From Eleusine coracana subsp. coracana (taxonomy: Eukaryota; Streptophyta; Magnoliopsida; Poales; Poaceae): a DNA stretch of 64,000 nucleotides. Made by a program: the position numbers and the translations under genes. The notes under the pieces are model-generated. The model made no database searches, had not been told where the DNA came from, and saw only the letters and a program-made list of their open reading frames with translations. The stretch covers positions 17,516,569 through 17,580,568 of the forward strand of contig CM064429.1 in the NCBI GenBank assembly GCA_032690845.1, read 5' to 3'. Shown here piece by piece: positions 1 through 9,646 of this stretch (positions are counted from its first letter, which is position 1; every line of letters starts with the position of its first letter).

Positions 1-1015
1 TGGCCAACAGCTCTACGACGTGCCCGAACATGGAGGATTACTGAGGCTGGATAGGGCTGTCACCACCTACTGACTACCTGTAACAAACCATGGGGCACGC
101 GGCAAACAAAGGTAACCTCTAGCCTAGACACTACGTCTACGCTATCAATTACTATCCTAGTCTCGGATCCACGCTTATAGAACGCTAAGATACTCTAACT
201 AAATAGAGCGATGATCTTGTAAGCAATAAAGAAACAACTTACTTAAATAGGAAATTTAAATACCAAAGAGGTTGGACGCACGAACACTTACATAAAATCG
301 AAAGCATCTGTTGAGGTACAAGCGTGGGGATGATCGCCGACAGGCCCGGCGCTTCCCCAAACTCTCCCTCACTCTCTCCCTATTTTCTAAGCACCTTGGC
401 AGTGCTAAAGCCTTTGGAGTGGAGCTCTAAACTCTCTTCTTGTGTGTGGAAAATAAGAGGGAGAAGGGCTCCATTTATAGTGGGAGGTCACTTGGGGGAG
501 TCGAGAAGCCTTCCTAAGAATAAGGGAATATTTCTTGGACTATTCCTCATCCTTAGGGGTCAAGTAATGGGCTTTCCCAGTCAGCCAAGCAACCTGAACC
601 ATCATTCTCTTCCCCTCCCGCATGTGCTGACATCAATCTGATGTTAGCGTCAGTTCAGCCCAAACACCTGATCTTCTGTGCTTTATAACTCTAACATCAA
701 TCTGATGTTAGCGTCAGTTCAGTCCAATTTAGGCAAGTTATATATGCGTTTCGATCGGCTCGACGAGAGCTTCAACATGGTGAGGTCTCATATAATATTT
801 GACCACTTCTCACTTTATTTTTATGGATTTTTATTATTTCTCCTCTTATTACTCTGATATTTTCTTGAATTTGATTATAAATCACCTACATACAAATATT
901 CACCAACACTTGTGAAAATTGTTAGTAATAAACTCATACCACTATGTTGGTTATTTATTTATATGTATTATGCAGGGATTTAACGGTCGGATTTAGCATT
1001 GAAGGACCGTCAACA
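1..1015 (-). repeat. 3' LTR of outer Athila-type element (partial)
   Basis: Direct repeat of 15150-16128 at an estimated 90% identity by eye. It ends at the outer boundary of the LTR motif (TGTTGACGG read on the minus strand from 1015). A TATA-like motif on the minus strand lies at 472-479, matching the one in the other LTR. The left part of the LTR is missing because the window starts inside it. Short open frames in both directions here are chance frames within the LTR. Confidence 0.85.
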
Positions 1016-1030
1016 TCATCCCCACACTTA
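1016..1030 (-). other. 3' polypurine tract of outer element
   Basis: On the minus strand the bases just before the LTR read TAAGTGTGGGGATGA, a purine-rich plus-strand primer site. The upstream context CGAGGACGAGCAAAGGC matches the inner element's context GGGACGAGCCAAGGG. Confidence 0.75.
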
Positions 1031-1550
1031 GCCTTTGCTCGTCCTCGAGTAAAGGAATAGAGACTATGGTGAACTATAACTTCTTTTGATACAAGACTAC
1101 CATGCAAATCATTCCAAATCATACCTGCACCCATGAACTTTGAAGCGTCTATCACATCCTCTTCGGTGGTTGAAGAATGGAACGGTGTTGACTCTAGTAA
1201 TCTTTACTCCTTCTGCTGAGTAACTTGGGTTTTTACAAGATTTTCAAAAATAAATCATGGTCATTCTCCTCAAATGATTCTCTCAGATCACTCACTATGT
1301 GTGTGGTTCCTCACCAAGGTATTTGACTTTGCCTCTTTTCATCCTACCTCTAAATATGGCTTATGTGGAGCTCAGGGTAGGGGAATAAAGAAGGCATAGT
1401 TTTGTCTCATATATTACTAAGTCAAAAACTGGATCCATGGAGAAAACAAGTCATGAATTGTGATCAAGCATGTGCACATAAATGGATGGGATGGATGAAA
1501 ATGCGAATGATAGGTACTCCTTTTGAAATCATCCCTCTCTTGTATTTGAG

Positions 1551-1613
1551 AACATGGGCTATCTTTCTTTCCCTCTCTTTTTTTTCTTTTTTTAATACTT
1601 GACAGCCCATGTC
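1551..1613 (-). other. Stem-loop with purine-rich loop (element sense)
   Basis: Arms 1551-1563 and 1601-1613 pair over 13 positions. Eleven are Watson-Crick. The other two are A/C on the plus strand, which become U.G wobbles in RNA of the minus (element) strand. The loop is almost pure pyrimidine on plus, so purine-rich in the element transcript. Confidence 0.6.
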
Positions 1614-1793
1614 TCTTTCTGCAAGCATAATTCGAAAGGGATTTTTCAAAGCATGGTGGAGCACGTTATTTTGTGGATGGATAAATATGGATATGCTATC
1701 TCCCGGTGTAGAAGAGTAACATATGCAAGGATATGAATGGCGGAAGTGGATCAATACTCCTTTATGTCTAGACTCTTTCTTTAAAATCATATT

Positions 1794-1872
1794 AGGCATG
1801 GCTATTTCTTTTCTCTTTTTTTTCATCTTGCTCAAAGATGAGAGCATGTTTTTTTTCTTTATAGCCATGCCT
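1794..1872 (-). other. Perfect 12-bp inverted repeat with A-rich loop (element sense)
   Basis: AGGCATGGCTAT (1794-1805) and ATAGCCATGCCT (1861-1872) are exact reverse complements. The loop is A/G-rich in element sense and contains a smaller hairpin (CATCTT / AAGATG). It matches the inner element's hairpin at 10356-10440, including the core ATAGCCAT. Confidence 0.65.
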
Positions 1873-2614
1873 TCTATGGAAACAGTCGAGAGAGAGTCAT
1901 GACAGGATAATTAAGGAGTACTTTTTTGGTGGATGGATATGAAAAATGCTACCTTCCAATGTGGAAGATTAGCATATGAAGGGAAATGTGCACATGATCT
2001 TGATCAACAAAACATAAACAAGCATCTCACTAGGGTCATGAGAATTTGACAAAGTTCAATGAAACAACAAGAAGCATATGCATAAGGTTTTCAATATAAC
2101 TATCATATGTCTTTGGTTGGACATTCACATCATTGAGGAGAGGGCCATTCATTTTAATTTTTAAAGAGAAATTCCCAAACACTACAAGCATAAGAGCAAG
2201 ATTTCTTTCATCACACCATATCTCATAATTCAACTACTTAGGTGACATGCTTCCCTAAAGATATATTTCATAAACAGCAAGTGACGAACTAGGAATAAGG
2301 AGCATGCAAGTCAATCAAATAGAAGCACAACAATGAGCGTTCACAAGAATTGGTTTTAGTTTTTAAAATAATTTATTGATTGACTTAGGATAAATTTGAT
2401 TTAACTTGGAAACTAGGAGGAAAGGGATAGAGTGTGCAAACCGTCACTATGGAAGATGTGGGAGCTTAGGAGCACCATTCTTGTGTCGACTGTCCCTGTA
2501 GGTTGGTCAATGTCACTTGGAGCTCGGTCACCTCAACCTTTGACATGTTGGCTTAAGCGACGATGTGCAATGTGTCAGTGGGAGGCCTTGTGTTGTTTGT
2601 GCACTGAAAATCTT

Positions 2615-2634
2615 GGAGGCCTCCCCCACACTTG
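2615..2634 (-). other. Internal polypurine-like motif of outer element
   Basis: Minus strand reads CAAGTGTGGGGGAGGCCTCC. It resembles the element's own 3' tract (TAAGTGTGGGGATG) and ends in a GGAGG/CCTCC palindrome, about 1.6 kb before the 3' LTR. The inner element has the equivalent motif at 9613-9633. Confidence 0.55.
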
Positions 2635-3166
2635 ATCTTGTACCTGGCTTCTTTATTTGAAGAAAACAAAAACAAAAAGGGTAAAAAGCAAAAAGGGACT
2701 CTACCGGCTTTGTGGGCCCGATAGAGTCACAACTTTATTTATTATTATTATTTTCTTTTCTAGGCACACTATAAGATTGAAAGGAAAAATAAACTAAAGC
2801 ACCTCTTAATATTTATTTTCTTTTTTTAAGCAAGGCATGAAAGGAAGAACTAGCAACACCTCTAAACTGAGATAAAATTGGTAAGAATGGAACTTGCTAT
2901 GAGATACTTATAGAACTCCTCCCATTCTTGGATTTTTGTATCGCGAGATGCTGAAAATCAAGAGTGTAGTGTTGTAGCCTTCTAGTAGTGGGTTCACTCG
3001 CCAAAAATACCATGGTGTTAAAGTTGATGCAGCTCCTATGTTGATAGGTATAGAATGACCATCGTTCTTTTTAATCTCAACCTGAAATGGTTAGTGACCA
3101 AAAATACGCAAAAGCAAACTTAACCTTAAAACATATTCTTGCTTTTATTTAGGCAAAAGGGAAATG

Positions 3167-3171
3167 ATAAT
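3167..3171. repeat. Target site duplication ATAAT (left) of inner element
   Basis: ATAAT directly precedes the TGTTG start of the 5' LTR and is repeated exactly at 12575-12579 after the 3' LTR. Confidence 0.95.
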
Positions 3172-3504
3172 TGTTGACGGCTGTTAAGTACCATTTTCAA
3201 CCGTCAACTATACTCAAATAAAGGATAATTTGGCATTTCATACACGCATGCTTTAGCACAATAATATAGTTCCACTTGTACTTGGAGAACTTTGTGCATG
3301 CAGGAGGAAATGTGAAGGAAACACCTCAAAAGGCAAGAAAACACACTTTCGACCAATCAGAGAGCGCCACATGGACGTCACACGGATTGAAGGGCCCATT
3401 TGCAGCACTTAACCGACGTAACTCCCTGTAATACCGCGGGAACCGACGTCAGGGCCCACAGGACAGCCACCTGGAGAAAGCACAGGCCAGGAGGGGCCAC
3501 CCCT

Positions 3505-3537
3505 AGGTCGGCCGACCTGGTCAGGTCGGCCGACCCA
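3505..3537 (+). promoter_or_regulatory. Tandem GC palindromes in LTR U3
   Basis: AGGTCGGCCGACCT followed closely by AGGTCGGCCGACCC, about 115-145 bp upstream of the TATA box. The same paired palindrome occurs upstream of the second ORF at 7711-7745, also ahead of a TATA box. It is a likely transcription-factor or chromatin site; this is inference. Confidence 0.5.
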
Positions 3538-3648
3538 GCCGGGCGCCCTCTCCGCCTGGGCTTCCACGTGTTGGCTCCTCCGTGACTCCTGATAACGGTT
3601 TGAGATGCCTTCCGTGGCGGTTACGCTCCCTTGCCGACCTATTGAGGC

Positions 3649-3656
3649 TATAAATA
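3649..3656 (+). promoter_or_regulatory. LTR TATA box
   Basis: TATAAATA in the context GGCTATAAATAGGAGG, followed within about 30 bp by an A/C-rich stretch suitable for the transcript start. Duplicated in the 3' LTR at about 11502-11509. Confidence 0.75.
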
Positions 3657-4729
3657 GGAGGGTGTGCCTTCACATTCAACACACACCACAAGAAGCATTT
3701 CTCTCTTGCTAGTAGTAGTTCTTGGAGTTTTAGTGGAGTTAGGCTGAGTCTAGAGCTCTCTAGTCCCAAGTCTTCACTTGGAATTGGTATGGCTCTTGTA
3801 TCTTTTTCCTTTTGTAAGACTTTGCTCTTATCAATATATATATATTTTCTATATAGTTGTGCTTGGGTCATGAGTTTCTTGTTTGATATTGTGATCCATA
3901 TATGTGATAGTATAGTCTACTTGTGTGATAGTAGTTTATATTTATTATACTACTATTGTCATACTAGTTATATACCGTCACTATAGTCTAGTTTATATGT
4001 TATAGTCTCTATGCTTAGTTTTAGCTGATAAAGTATAGCATGGGTTTGGTGATCGTATTCGTACGGTAACTCTGCCTCGTTAATAGTAATCGCGGAGGGG
4101 CAGAGTGCTCTTTGGTCATGCAAGTATGGTACTTGGGTGACTGATTTGCATCAATTATTCGTTAGTCTACTGGTTCGTTGAGGTAGGCGGCAGGTGGTGA
4201 CAGCCCTGTCCGTCCTTTGAAATCCTCCCCGCTAGGCTAGTGCGTAGGCTCTTGGCGGAAGTCGCCTGTGGATGCAGGGGTAAGTCCGTGCCTGAAGTGC
4301 TATACTATTGACTGCTGAACCTGAGTGTGGGTCTGTATGTATTCTACTTAGGCTATGCAACTGTATAGGAATGTATAGTAGGAGTAGCTTAGCCTAGTCT
4401 TTCCTCCACTAGACTTTATTTATTTAGTAGGAATCTTCTGTGTGTGTCACACTACCCGGTTATTATCATATACCCGCCTGTCTTGGTTAAGATATCCTTG
4501 CTAATTGTTAACATGATCTTATATGTTAGTAACGCTTCTTGATCATAACCTTCCTTTGGGATAAACAAATACGATACCCTGAATACTTCCGGGTGAAATG
4601 CTACAGCGGTATTCTCCGTGCGTTTGCGGATTTTACCTACTTGACTCTGGGACATATTAGTGAACCGTTTCTGGCCCCGTGCCGGGAATGATTTATTAAT
4701 ATGGCTTAGCAAAAGTCAACAAGCATTTC

Positions 4730-4747
4730 TGGCGCCGTTGCCGGGGA
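4730..4747 (+). other. Primer binding site, tRNA-Asp type
   Basis: TGGCGCCGTTGCCGGGGA begins 8 bases after the 5' LTR. It is complementary to the 3' end expected of plant tRNA-Asp(GUC) (…CCCGGCAACGGCGCCA), the primer typical of Athila/Tat lineages. Confidence 0.9.
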
Positions 4748-4867
4748 AGGCGTATGATTTAAGAAAAATTACTAATGTATATAGTAGTGTTGCAATTATT
4801 AAGGCTATCTCCTAGGCAGGCTAACCTTGCTTTGTTTTCTGCATTTTGTATGAAAACAGGGTAGTGT

Positions 4868-7369
4868 ATGACTGGTTTCGACTTGCCGACAAACTTCACT
4901 GAAGATCCTGAGTCACTCCTGAGAAGGACACGAGCTAGGCTCACCCCTCCTCGTAAGGAGACTCGGCCAATCGAACCTGTCATTCCCGCACCATCAAGCT
5001 CTGAGCAAATGGCCGATAAGACCCTCCGAGAGTTCTTCGCTCCCTCCGCTGCCAACATCCCTACGGGACCAACTGGCAATGTGGGAGATGCGAACTTCGA
5101 GATCAAGACCGGTCTCATCACCATGGTGCAGGCTAGCCCATTCTGTGGGAAAGCCAATGAGGACGCTAGTGCTCATCTCCAGCAATTCCTGGAGAGTTGC
5201 AACACGTTCAAAATGAAGGACGTCACCCCCGACGCTGTTCGCCTTCGACTGTTCCCGTTCTCTCTCCTTGGGAGAGCGAGACAGTGGTTCTGCGCAAACC
5301 CTGAAGCTGTGAACACTTGGGAGAAGTGTTCAGCTGCGTTCCTTGCAAAGTTCTTCCCGCTGGGCAAGACCAATGCCCTCCGCGGAAGGATCTCAAGCTT
5401 CCAGCAGGAGTCGAAGGAGTCGATTCCTGAGGCATGGGAGAGGCTCCAGGAGTACATCCTGGCATGTCCCCACCACGGGATGGATGATTGGCTGATCATC
5501 CAGAACTTCTACAACGGGCTTACTCCGTCGGCCTGCGACCACCTCGACGCTGCTGCTGGTGGAGCCTTCTTCTCGCTCACGGTAAGCAAGGCAAAAGCTT
5601 TGATCGAGAAGATGGTGTCCAACCAAGGTTGGAATGAAGAGCGCCTCCAACCTCGCCAGCGAGGCATGCGCTCCGTCAAGGAGGTTGACATGCTCGCCGC
5701 CAAGATTGACCTTCTCATGAAGAAGATGGACGACCAAGCCAATGGAGAAGTGAAAGCCCTAGATGCTCGGATGACTTGCGAGGTCTGTGGCAACACGGGA
5801 CACTCGGGCAATGACTGCCCTGAGACCCGTGAGGACGTAATGTTCATGGGCAACAACAACAACAACGGCTACCGTCCACAAGGAGGTCAAAGTTGGGGTC
5901 CACCACGTCCCAACTACCAAGGAGGTAACTCTGGCAACTTCTCTGGTTTTAATTCCAGTTATAATCAGCCCTCCTTGAAAGATCTTGTGCTTGGTCAAGC
6001 TAAGGTTAATGATAACATCAGTAAAAAGCTTGCCACCACTGATAGGACTCTTGAGAGCATCCACACTAAGATAGAGGGTGTTTCCTCTGCTCTCAAGAAT
6101 CAGCTGAGCTTTAATAAAATGATAGAAACCCAATTAGCTCAGTTAGCTGCTGCTGTTCCTACTGCTGAGTCGGGGAAAATCCCGGGGCAACCCGAGACCC
6201 CCTTAGAAAATGTTAATGCGGTCACCACGAGAGGAGGTAAGTCCACTCGGGATCCGCCATACCCTAACCATGCAGGAAAGGACACATCAGCTGAGAAGCC
6301 GGCAGAAGAAGAAGAACTGCCGCCCAGGAAAACGGCCCCACATGAGTTCTATGACACGAGCCTCATGCCGTTTCCTGAAAGAAGAAGGAAGCCCACCGTG
6401 GACGAGCAGTTCACACGCTTCGTTGAGGTGATCCAGAAGCTGCACATCAACGTGCCCTTGCTGGATGCGATACAAGTACCCACGTACGCTCGCTACCTCA
6501 AGGATCTTATCAGCAACAAGCGCCCACTACCGACCACACAAATTGTCAAGCTGACGGAAGAGGGTAGCGCTGCTATACTCAACCGGCTTCCTGAGAAGAA
6601 GAAAGATCCAGGATGTCCCACGATCACCTGCTCGATCGGGACACAGAACTTTGACCATGCCTTATGTGATCTTGGGGCAAGTGTGAGCGTCATGCCGAAG
6701 GATGTCTTCGACAAGCTCAACTACACCACACTATCCCCCACGCCGATGCAGCTGCAGCTGGCCGATTCAACGGTCCGCTATCCGGCGGGGATCGCCGAAG
6801 ATATTCCGGTGAAAATCCGAGATTGCTTCATCCCCGTCGACTTCGTAATGCTTGACATGGACGTCGGGAAGAGCACACCGCTCATCCTAGGACGCCCATT
6901 TCTCAGCACTGCGGATGCTCGCATCGATGTAGGAGCCGGAGAAATCCGCTTCCACATCAATGGCAAGGAGGAGAAGTTTGACTTTCGGCCAAGGAAAGAA
7001 CAGTGCAACATGATCCGTATCAAGTACGGGCCGAACCCAAGCAACATCAAGGAAGTGGAGGTCACTCCGCCAAGGAAGGACAGCCTCATCACATTCATGA
7101 AGAACTTCCTTGAGAAGGAAAAGGCTGCACAGCAACAACTGATGAAGGCAAGGAGGCAAAGGTCACACATTAAGCAACAGCCTCCGAAGTCCACAAGGCA
7201 GCAACCTCCGAGGTCTGCAAAGAAACAGGCTGTGAAGCCTGCAAAACCGCAGCCTCCGAAGCCCGAGAAGCCACCGACCGCAACAAAGACCAAGAAGATG
7301 TGGCGAACGAAACAAGAAGCATCATCCGTGTCTTCATCTCCGGGACCGGACAACGCTTCATCGAGCTGA
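4868..7369 (+). CDS. Gag-protease polyprotein of inner Athila-type element
   Basis: Uninterrupted 833-residue frame that starts 120 bp after the primer site. Residues about 110-240 resemble the plant retrotransposon gag domain, with FPFSLLGRARQWF near residue 128. A CCHC zinc knuckle (C-X2-C-X4-H-X4-C) lies at residues 304-317. The retropepsin-like aspartic protease has the DLGAS motif at residues 601-605 and the closing ILGRPFL motif near 672. The C-terminus is rich in Lys, Pro and Gln and probably binds nucleic acid. Gag should form the cytoplasmic particle that packages element RNA, and the protease should cleave it. The frame stops before any reverse transcriptase, which is missing from the whole element. 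Confidence 0.9.
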   Translation: MTGFDLPTNFTEDPESLLRRTRARLTPPRKETRPIEPVIPAPSSSEQMADKTLREFFAPSAANIPTGPTGNVGDANFEIKTGLITMVQASPFCGKANEDASAHLQQFLESCNTFKMKDVTPDAVRLRLFPFSLLGRARQWFCANPEAVNTWEKCSAAFLAKFFPLGKTNALRGRISSFQQESKESIPEAWERLQEYILACPHHGMDDWLIIQNFYNGLTPSACDHLDAAAGGAFFSLTVSKAKALIEKMVSNQGWNEERLQPRQRGMRSVKEVDMLAAKIDLLMKKMDDQANGEVKALDARMTCEVCGNTGHSGNDCPETREDVMFMGNNNNNGYRPQGGQSWGPPRPNYQGGNSGNFSGFNSSYNQPSLKDLVLGQAKVNDNISKKLATTDRTLESIHTKIEGVSSALKNQLSFNKMIETQLAQLAAAVPTAESGKIPGQPETPLENVNAVTTRGGKSTRDPPYPNHAGKDTSAEKPAEEEELPPRKTAPHEFYDTSLMPFPERRRKPTVDEQFTRFVEVIQKLHINVPLLDAIQVPTYARYLKDLISNKRPLPTTQIVKLTEEGSAAILNRLPEKKKDPGCPTITCSIGTQNFDHALCDLGASVSVMPKDVFDKLNYTTLSPTPMQLQLADSTVRYPAGIAEDIPVKIRDCFIPVDFVMLDMDVGKSTPLILGRPFLSTADARIDVGAGEIRFHINGKEEKFDFRPRKEQCNMIRIKYGPNPSNIKEVEVTPPRKDSLITFMKNFLEKEKAAQQQLMKARRQRSHIKQQPPKSTRQQPPRSAKKQAVKPAKPQPPKPEKPPTATKTKKMWRTKQEASSVSSSPGPDNASSS

Positions 7370-7710
7370 ACGCCGGAGAAAAGTCCCGCTCGTCGGACTT
7401 TAAAAGGTGAGTCCTCGCCGGGAGGTTAAACCGGTAGTTATCCATATTTGCTCTTTTAATTGCATATTTGCTTTCCACCACATTTTGATTTTTTCCGACC
7501 ACTGCATTTCTGCATTTTTGAATTTTTCCAGCCACCTTGGAATTTTTCAAAACTCATTTGCATTTTTGAAAATTTAGGAAATAGGTTTTTGGGCTTTCCA
7601 TTTTGAAAAGATTTTTTGTCGAGCTTTTTGAGCAAAAAGGCAGCAGGGGACAAATCCCCTAGCCATTGGGGAACACATAGGAAAAAGGGGGCTGCCAGGA
7701 GGCCCACCTG

Positions 7711-7745
7711 CCAGGTCGGCCGACCTGGTGGGGTCGGCCGACCCC
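7711..7745 (+). promoter_or_regulatory. Paired GC palindromes upstream of second ORF
   Basis: CCAGGTCGGCCGACCTGG is a perfect 18-bp palindrome. It is followed after two bases by GGGTCGGCCGACCCC. The arrangement matches the LTR palindromes at 3505-3537 and 11358-11390. Confidence 0.55.
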
Positions 7746-7834
7746 CTGGCCCCACCTTTTCCTGTGCTCCTTTCTCCCAACGGCTATATGGCCGTTGCTC
7801 TGTCTCTTTCTAACGGCCATCTTGCTTCCTTGGC

Positions 7835-7842
7835 TATAAAAA
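7835..7842 (+). promoter_or_regulatory. Internal TATA box ahead of second ORF
   Basis: TATAAAAA in the context GGCTATAAAAACCGCC, followed by GGAGCTTCACCATTCC. This parallels the LTR context GGCTATAAATAGGAGG…CTTCACATTC. It lies 275 bp upstream of the ATG at 8117. Promoter activity is inferred from layout only. Confidence 0.5.
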
Positions 7843-8116
7843 CCGCCCAGGAGGGGGAGCTTCACCATTCCAAGCTCATCTTTCACTCCCCTCCTTTGCT
7901 CACTTGTTGCTCTCCCAAAATTTCGTGTTCTTCAACTTTACTACAGCCCCAAAAACCCAAAAAATATTTCCCCTCTGTTTTAGTGCATTTGCAAGTTGTT
8001 GTAAGAAGAAAACCAATTTCGGAGAAGCTCGGGTTTGTCGTTTTCACTAACGCTCACCCGAACACTTGTTCGATCTTGTTTTTGTTCTTGTCTTGTGTTT
8101 GTTCTTGTGTGCAGCC

Positions 8117-9646
8117 ATGTTCAAACGAATGAAGCAAGTCGCCGGAATCAAGCGGAGAAAAAGCACTCGTGCAAGCACGAGTCAAGCATCCTCCGTCGAG
8201 CTCACACCAAGTCCGGGGCATGGTGACCCCGAAGCTGAAATTCCGGAGGAAAGGCCGGCCTTGCTCATCACCGAGGAGCATCTCGACATCAAGGACGACC
8301 GCGAGGGCCAAGCCATCGCGCTCATGAGAGAGCGGCCATTCGCCCACACCCGACGCTTCGATCCGGACTTCCTCGAGAAAATAGGTATGAGAGAAGAATT
8401 TGTCTCTATTTTTCGCACTATGGGTTGGCTAAATTTCGTAGAAGTAGATGAGCCGGGTTCTCGTTTGCTTACTATGCAGTTTTTATGCACCCTTAGAAAG
8501 TATGATGAAGGCATTTCTTTTCGCTTGTTTGGGCAAGAGCGCTTGGTCACATGGGGTGATCTTCATGCTATGCTAGGTCTAAATCCTAAATGTAGGCTAG
8601 ACTTAGATAAAGCGCTAAAGGGGTTCCATAAAGAAAGTTTTTGGAAAAAGATTTCCGGAAACGAGTGGGGTCCCAAGCCTAGAACAAGTGCCATCCATAA
8701 TCCTACACTTAGATTTATGCATGTGTGGTTGGCTATGACCTTGTTTCCTCGGGGTGACATTAGGGTTGTCCGGCAAGATGAATTGAAAATACTTTATGCC
8801 ATGGTTAAGAAAATTAGGGTGTCACCCGCGGAATGCATGATTGATCAATGGTTAGACAATATAAAGCTGACAGGACCAATTGAGTGCACCTCTTTAGTTA
8901 CTCGCATTGCGCAGAAGTGTGGTCTGCTTGAGAATGTTCATGTTGAATATTTGACGGTAGATAGAGAATTTCTAGGCGAGGACTATTTTGTGCAAGGACA
9001 TACTTTGAAACATGGTCCAAATAATACCTTGATCTATCACTTTCCCGGGTATACAAACGAATTCCCGTTACCTAACCCGGGTCTTCGTTTGTATCACTGT
9101 CGGGCACTAACCCTCCCACTTGAGCCAGTGGGAGAAGTTCGCAGGCATAGTGTTTCAGGGCGACCGACACGTTCCCGTAGGCATATGGAGCCTACACCGG
9201 AGTTTCACACTCCGACCGGAGATCCGGTATGGGAGCAGCCCCCGCCACAGGACGAGGCGGGTGCATCAACATGGCAGGCCGGAGCATGGGAATCTCAGTA
9301 CGATTACCCCATGCAGACGTCATCAAGTTCAAGCGGACCGCCATCCTTTGCCACTCGGTCATTCTCATCCCGTGGGTTCCGTGAACTCAACTATGGGATG
9401 TCCGAGTTGACAAGGAGGGTGGACGACATTGATTTGCGCACCGAGAGCATGCAACAAACTCTCACGCAACATGTCGCCGACACCCAGCAATGGCAGAATT
9501 TCAGCGACAACCAATTCCGCCAGCTGAACGCGATAATGGCTCAGAATCAGAACAATTGGGATGCTTTCTTCCGCTCCCAAGGCTACGACCCGAACCAGCA
9601 GATGAGCAAGAACAAGCTTGGGGGAGGACCTCCCTTTTCACGGTAA
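8117..9646 (+). CDS. Athila ORF1-like protein of inner element
   Basis: Intact 509-residue frame. The ATG at 8117 is preferred; codons further upstream in frame use TTG and would span the possible splice acceptor. The N-terminus is basic (KRMKQVAGIKRRKS), possibly a nuclear signal. Residues about 75-330 have the look of the Athila ORF-1 / putative plant transposon protein family (YDEGISFRLFGQERLVTWGD, followed by a W/L-rich globular region). The C-terminal 100 residues are Gln-rich and likely coiled coil. The family's function is not established; no membrane span or signal peptide supports an envelope role. Its maintenance as an open frame in a pol-less element suggests a cis or particle-associated role, which is inference. 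Confidence 0.75.
   Translation: MFKRMKQVAGIKRRKSTRASTSQASSVELTPSPGHGDPEAEIPEERPALLITEEHLDIKDDREGQAIALMRERPFAHTRRFDPDFLEKIGMREEFVSIFRTMGWLNFVEVDEPGSRLLTMQFLCTLRKYDEGISFRLFGQERLVTWGDLHAMLGLNPKCRLDLDKALKGFHKESFWKKISGNEWGPKPRTSAIHNPTLRFMHVWLAMTLFPRGDIRVVRQDELKILYAMVKKIRVSPAECMIDQWLDNIKLTGPIECTSLVTRIAQKCGLLENVHVEYLTVDREFLGEDYFVQGHTLKHGPNNTLIYHFPGYTNEFPLPNPGLRLYHCRALTLPLEPVGEVRRHSVSGRPTRSRRHMEPTPEFHTPTGDPVWEQPPPQDEAGASTWQAGAWESQYDYPMQTSSSSSGPPSFATRSFSSRGFRELNYGMSELTRRVDDIDLRTESMQQTLTQHVADTQQWQNFSDNQFRQLNAIMAQNQNNWDAFFRSQGYDPNQQMSKNKLGGGPPFSR
9613..9633 (+). other. Internal polypurine-like motif of inner element
   Basis: CAAGCTTGGGGGAGGACCTCC lies at the very end of the second ORF, about 1.4 kb before the 3' LTR. 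It repeats the element's own 3' tract (TAAGCTTGGGGGAGT) and adds a GGAGG/CCTCC palindrome. It corresponds to 2615-2634 in the outer element. Confidence 0.55.

Larger units (their letters stand above)
1031..3166 (-). other. 3' non-coding internal region of outer element
   Basis: Two kilobases with no convincing coding frame. Blocks of it align, in reverse complement, with 9650-11010 of the inner element. Examples are the block around 1240-1385 against 10600-10770 and the 'gatagcatatccat' block around 1680-1740. It holds the stem-loops at 1551-1613 and 1794-1872 and an internal polypurine-like motif at 2615-2634. A diverged second copy of the block near 1680-1740 lies at about 1925-1985. Open frames of about 60-130 codons here are not conserved between the two elements. 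Confidence 0.7.
3172..4721 (+). repeat. 5' LTR of inner Athila-type element
   Basis: Starts TGTTGACGG and ends GTCAACA, a short terminal inverted repeat. It contains paired AGGTCGGCCGACC palindromes at about 3505-3537, a TATA box at 3649-3656 and a purine-poor leader after it. The last part (about 4590-4700) resembles the end of the outer element's LTR. Small frames at 3400-3585, 3521-3871 and 4452-4712 recur in the 3' LTR only because the LTRs are identical. Confidence 0.95.
7370..8116 (+). other. Non-coding spacer with a second promoter-like module
   Basis: No coding similarity is seen. The position where pol would lie contains only T-rich and GC-rich non-coding sequence. From about 7700 on it parallels the LTR U3: paired GGTCGGCCGACC palindromes (7711-7745), a TATA box (7835-7842), then a C/T-rich leader. 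A possible splice acceptor (TTCTTGTGTGCAG) ends two bases before the next ATG. Confidence 0.65.

Noticed and set aside
3400..3871. Frames repeated identically at 11253-11724
   Set aside because: They lie in the two LTRs; identity reflects LTR duplication, not a conserved gene.
6778..7353. 191-codon minus-strand frame opposite gag-protease
   Set aside because: Shadow of the plus-strand coding sequence; Cys/Phe/Gly-rich composition reflects the antisense of Lys/Pro codons.
8066..8116. Earlier in-frame TTG start for the second ORF
   Set aside because: Non-ATG start crossing a pyrimidine-rich splice acceptor; the hydrophobic peptide it would add is probably untranslated leader.
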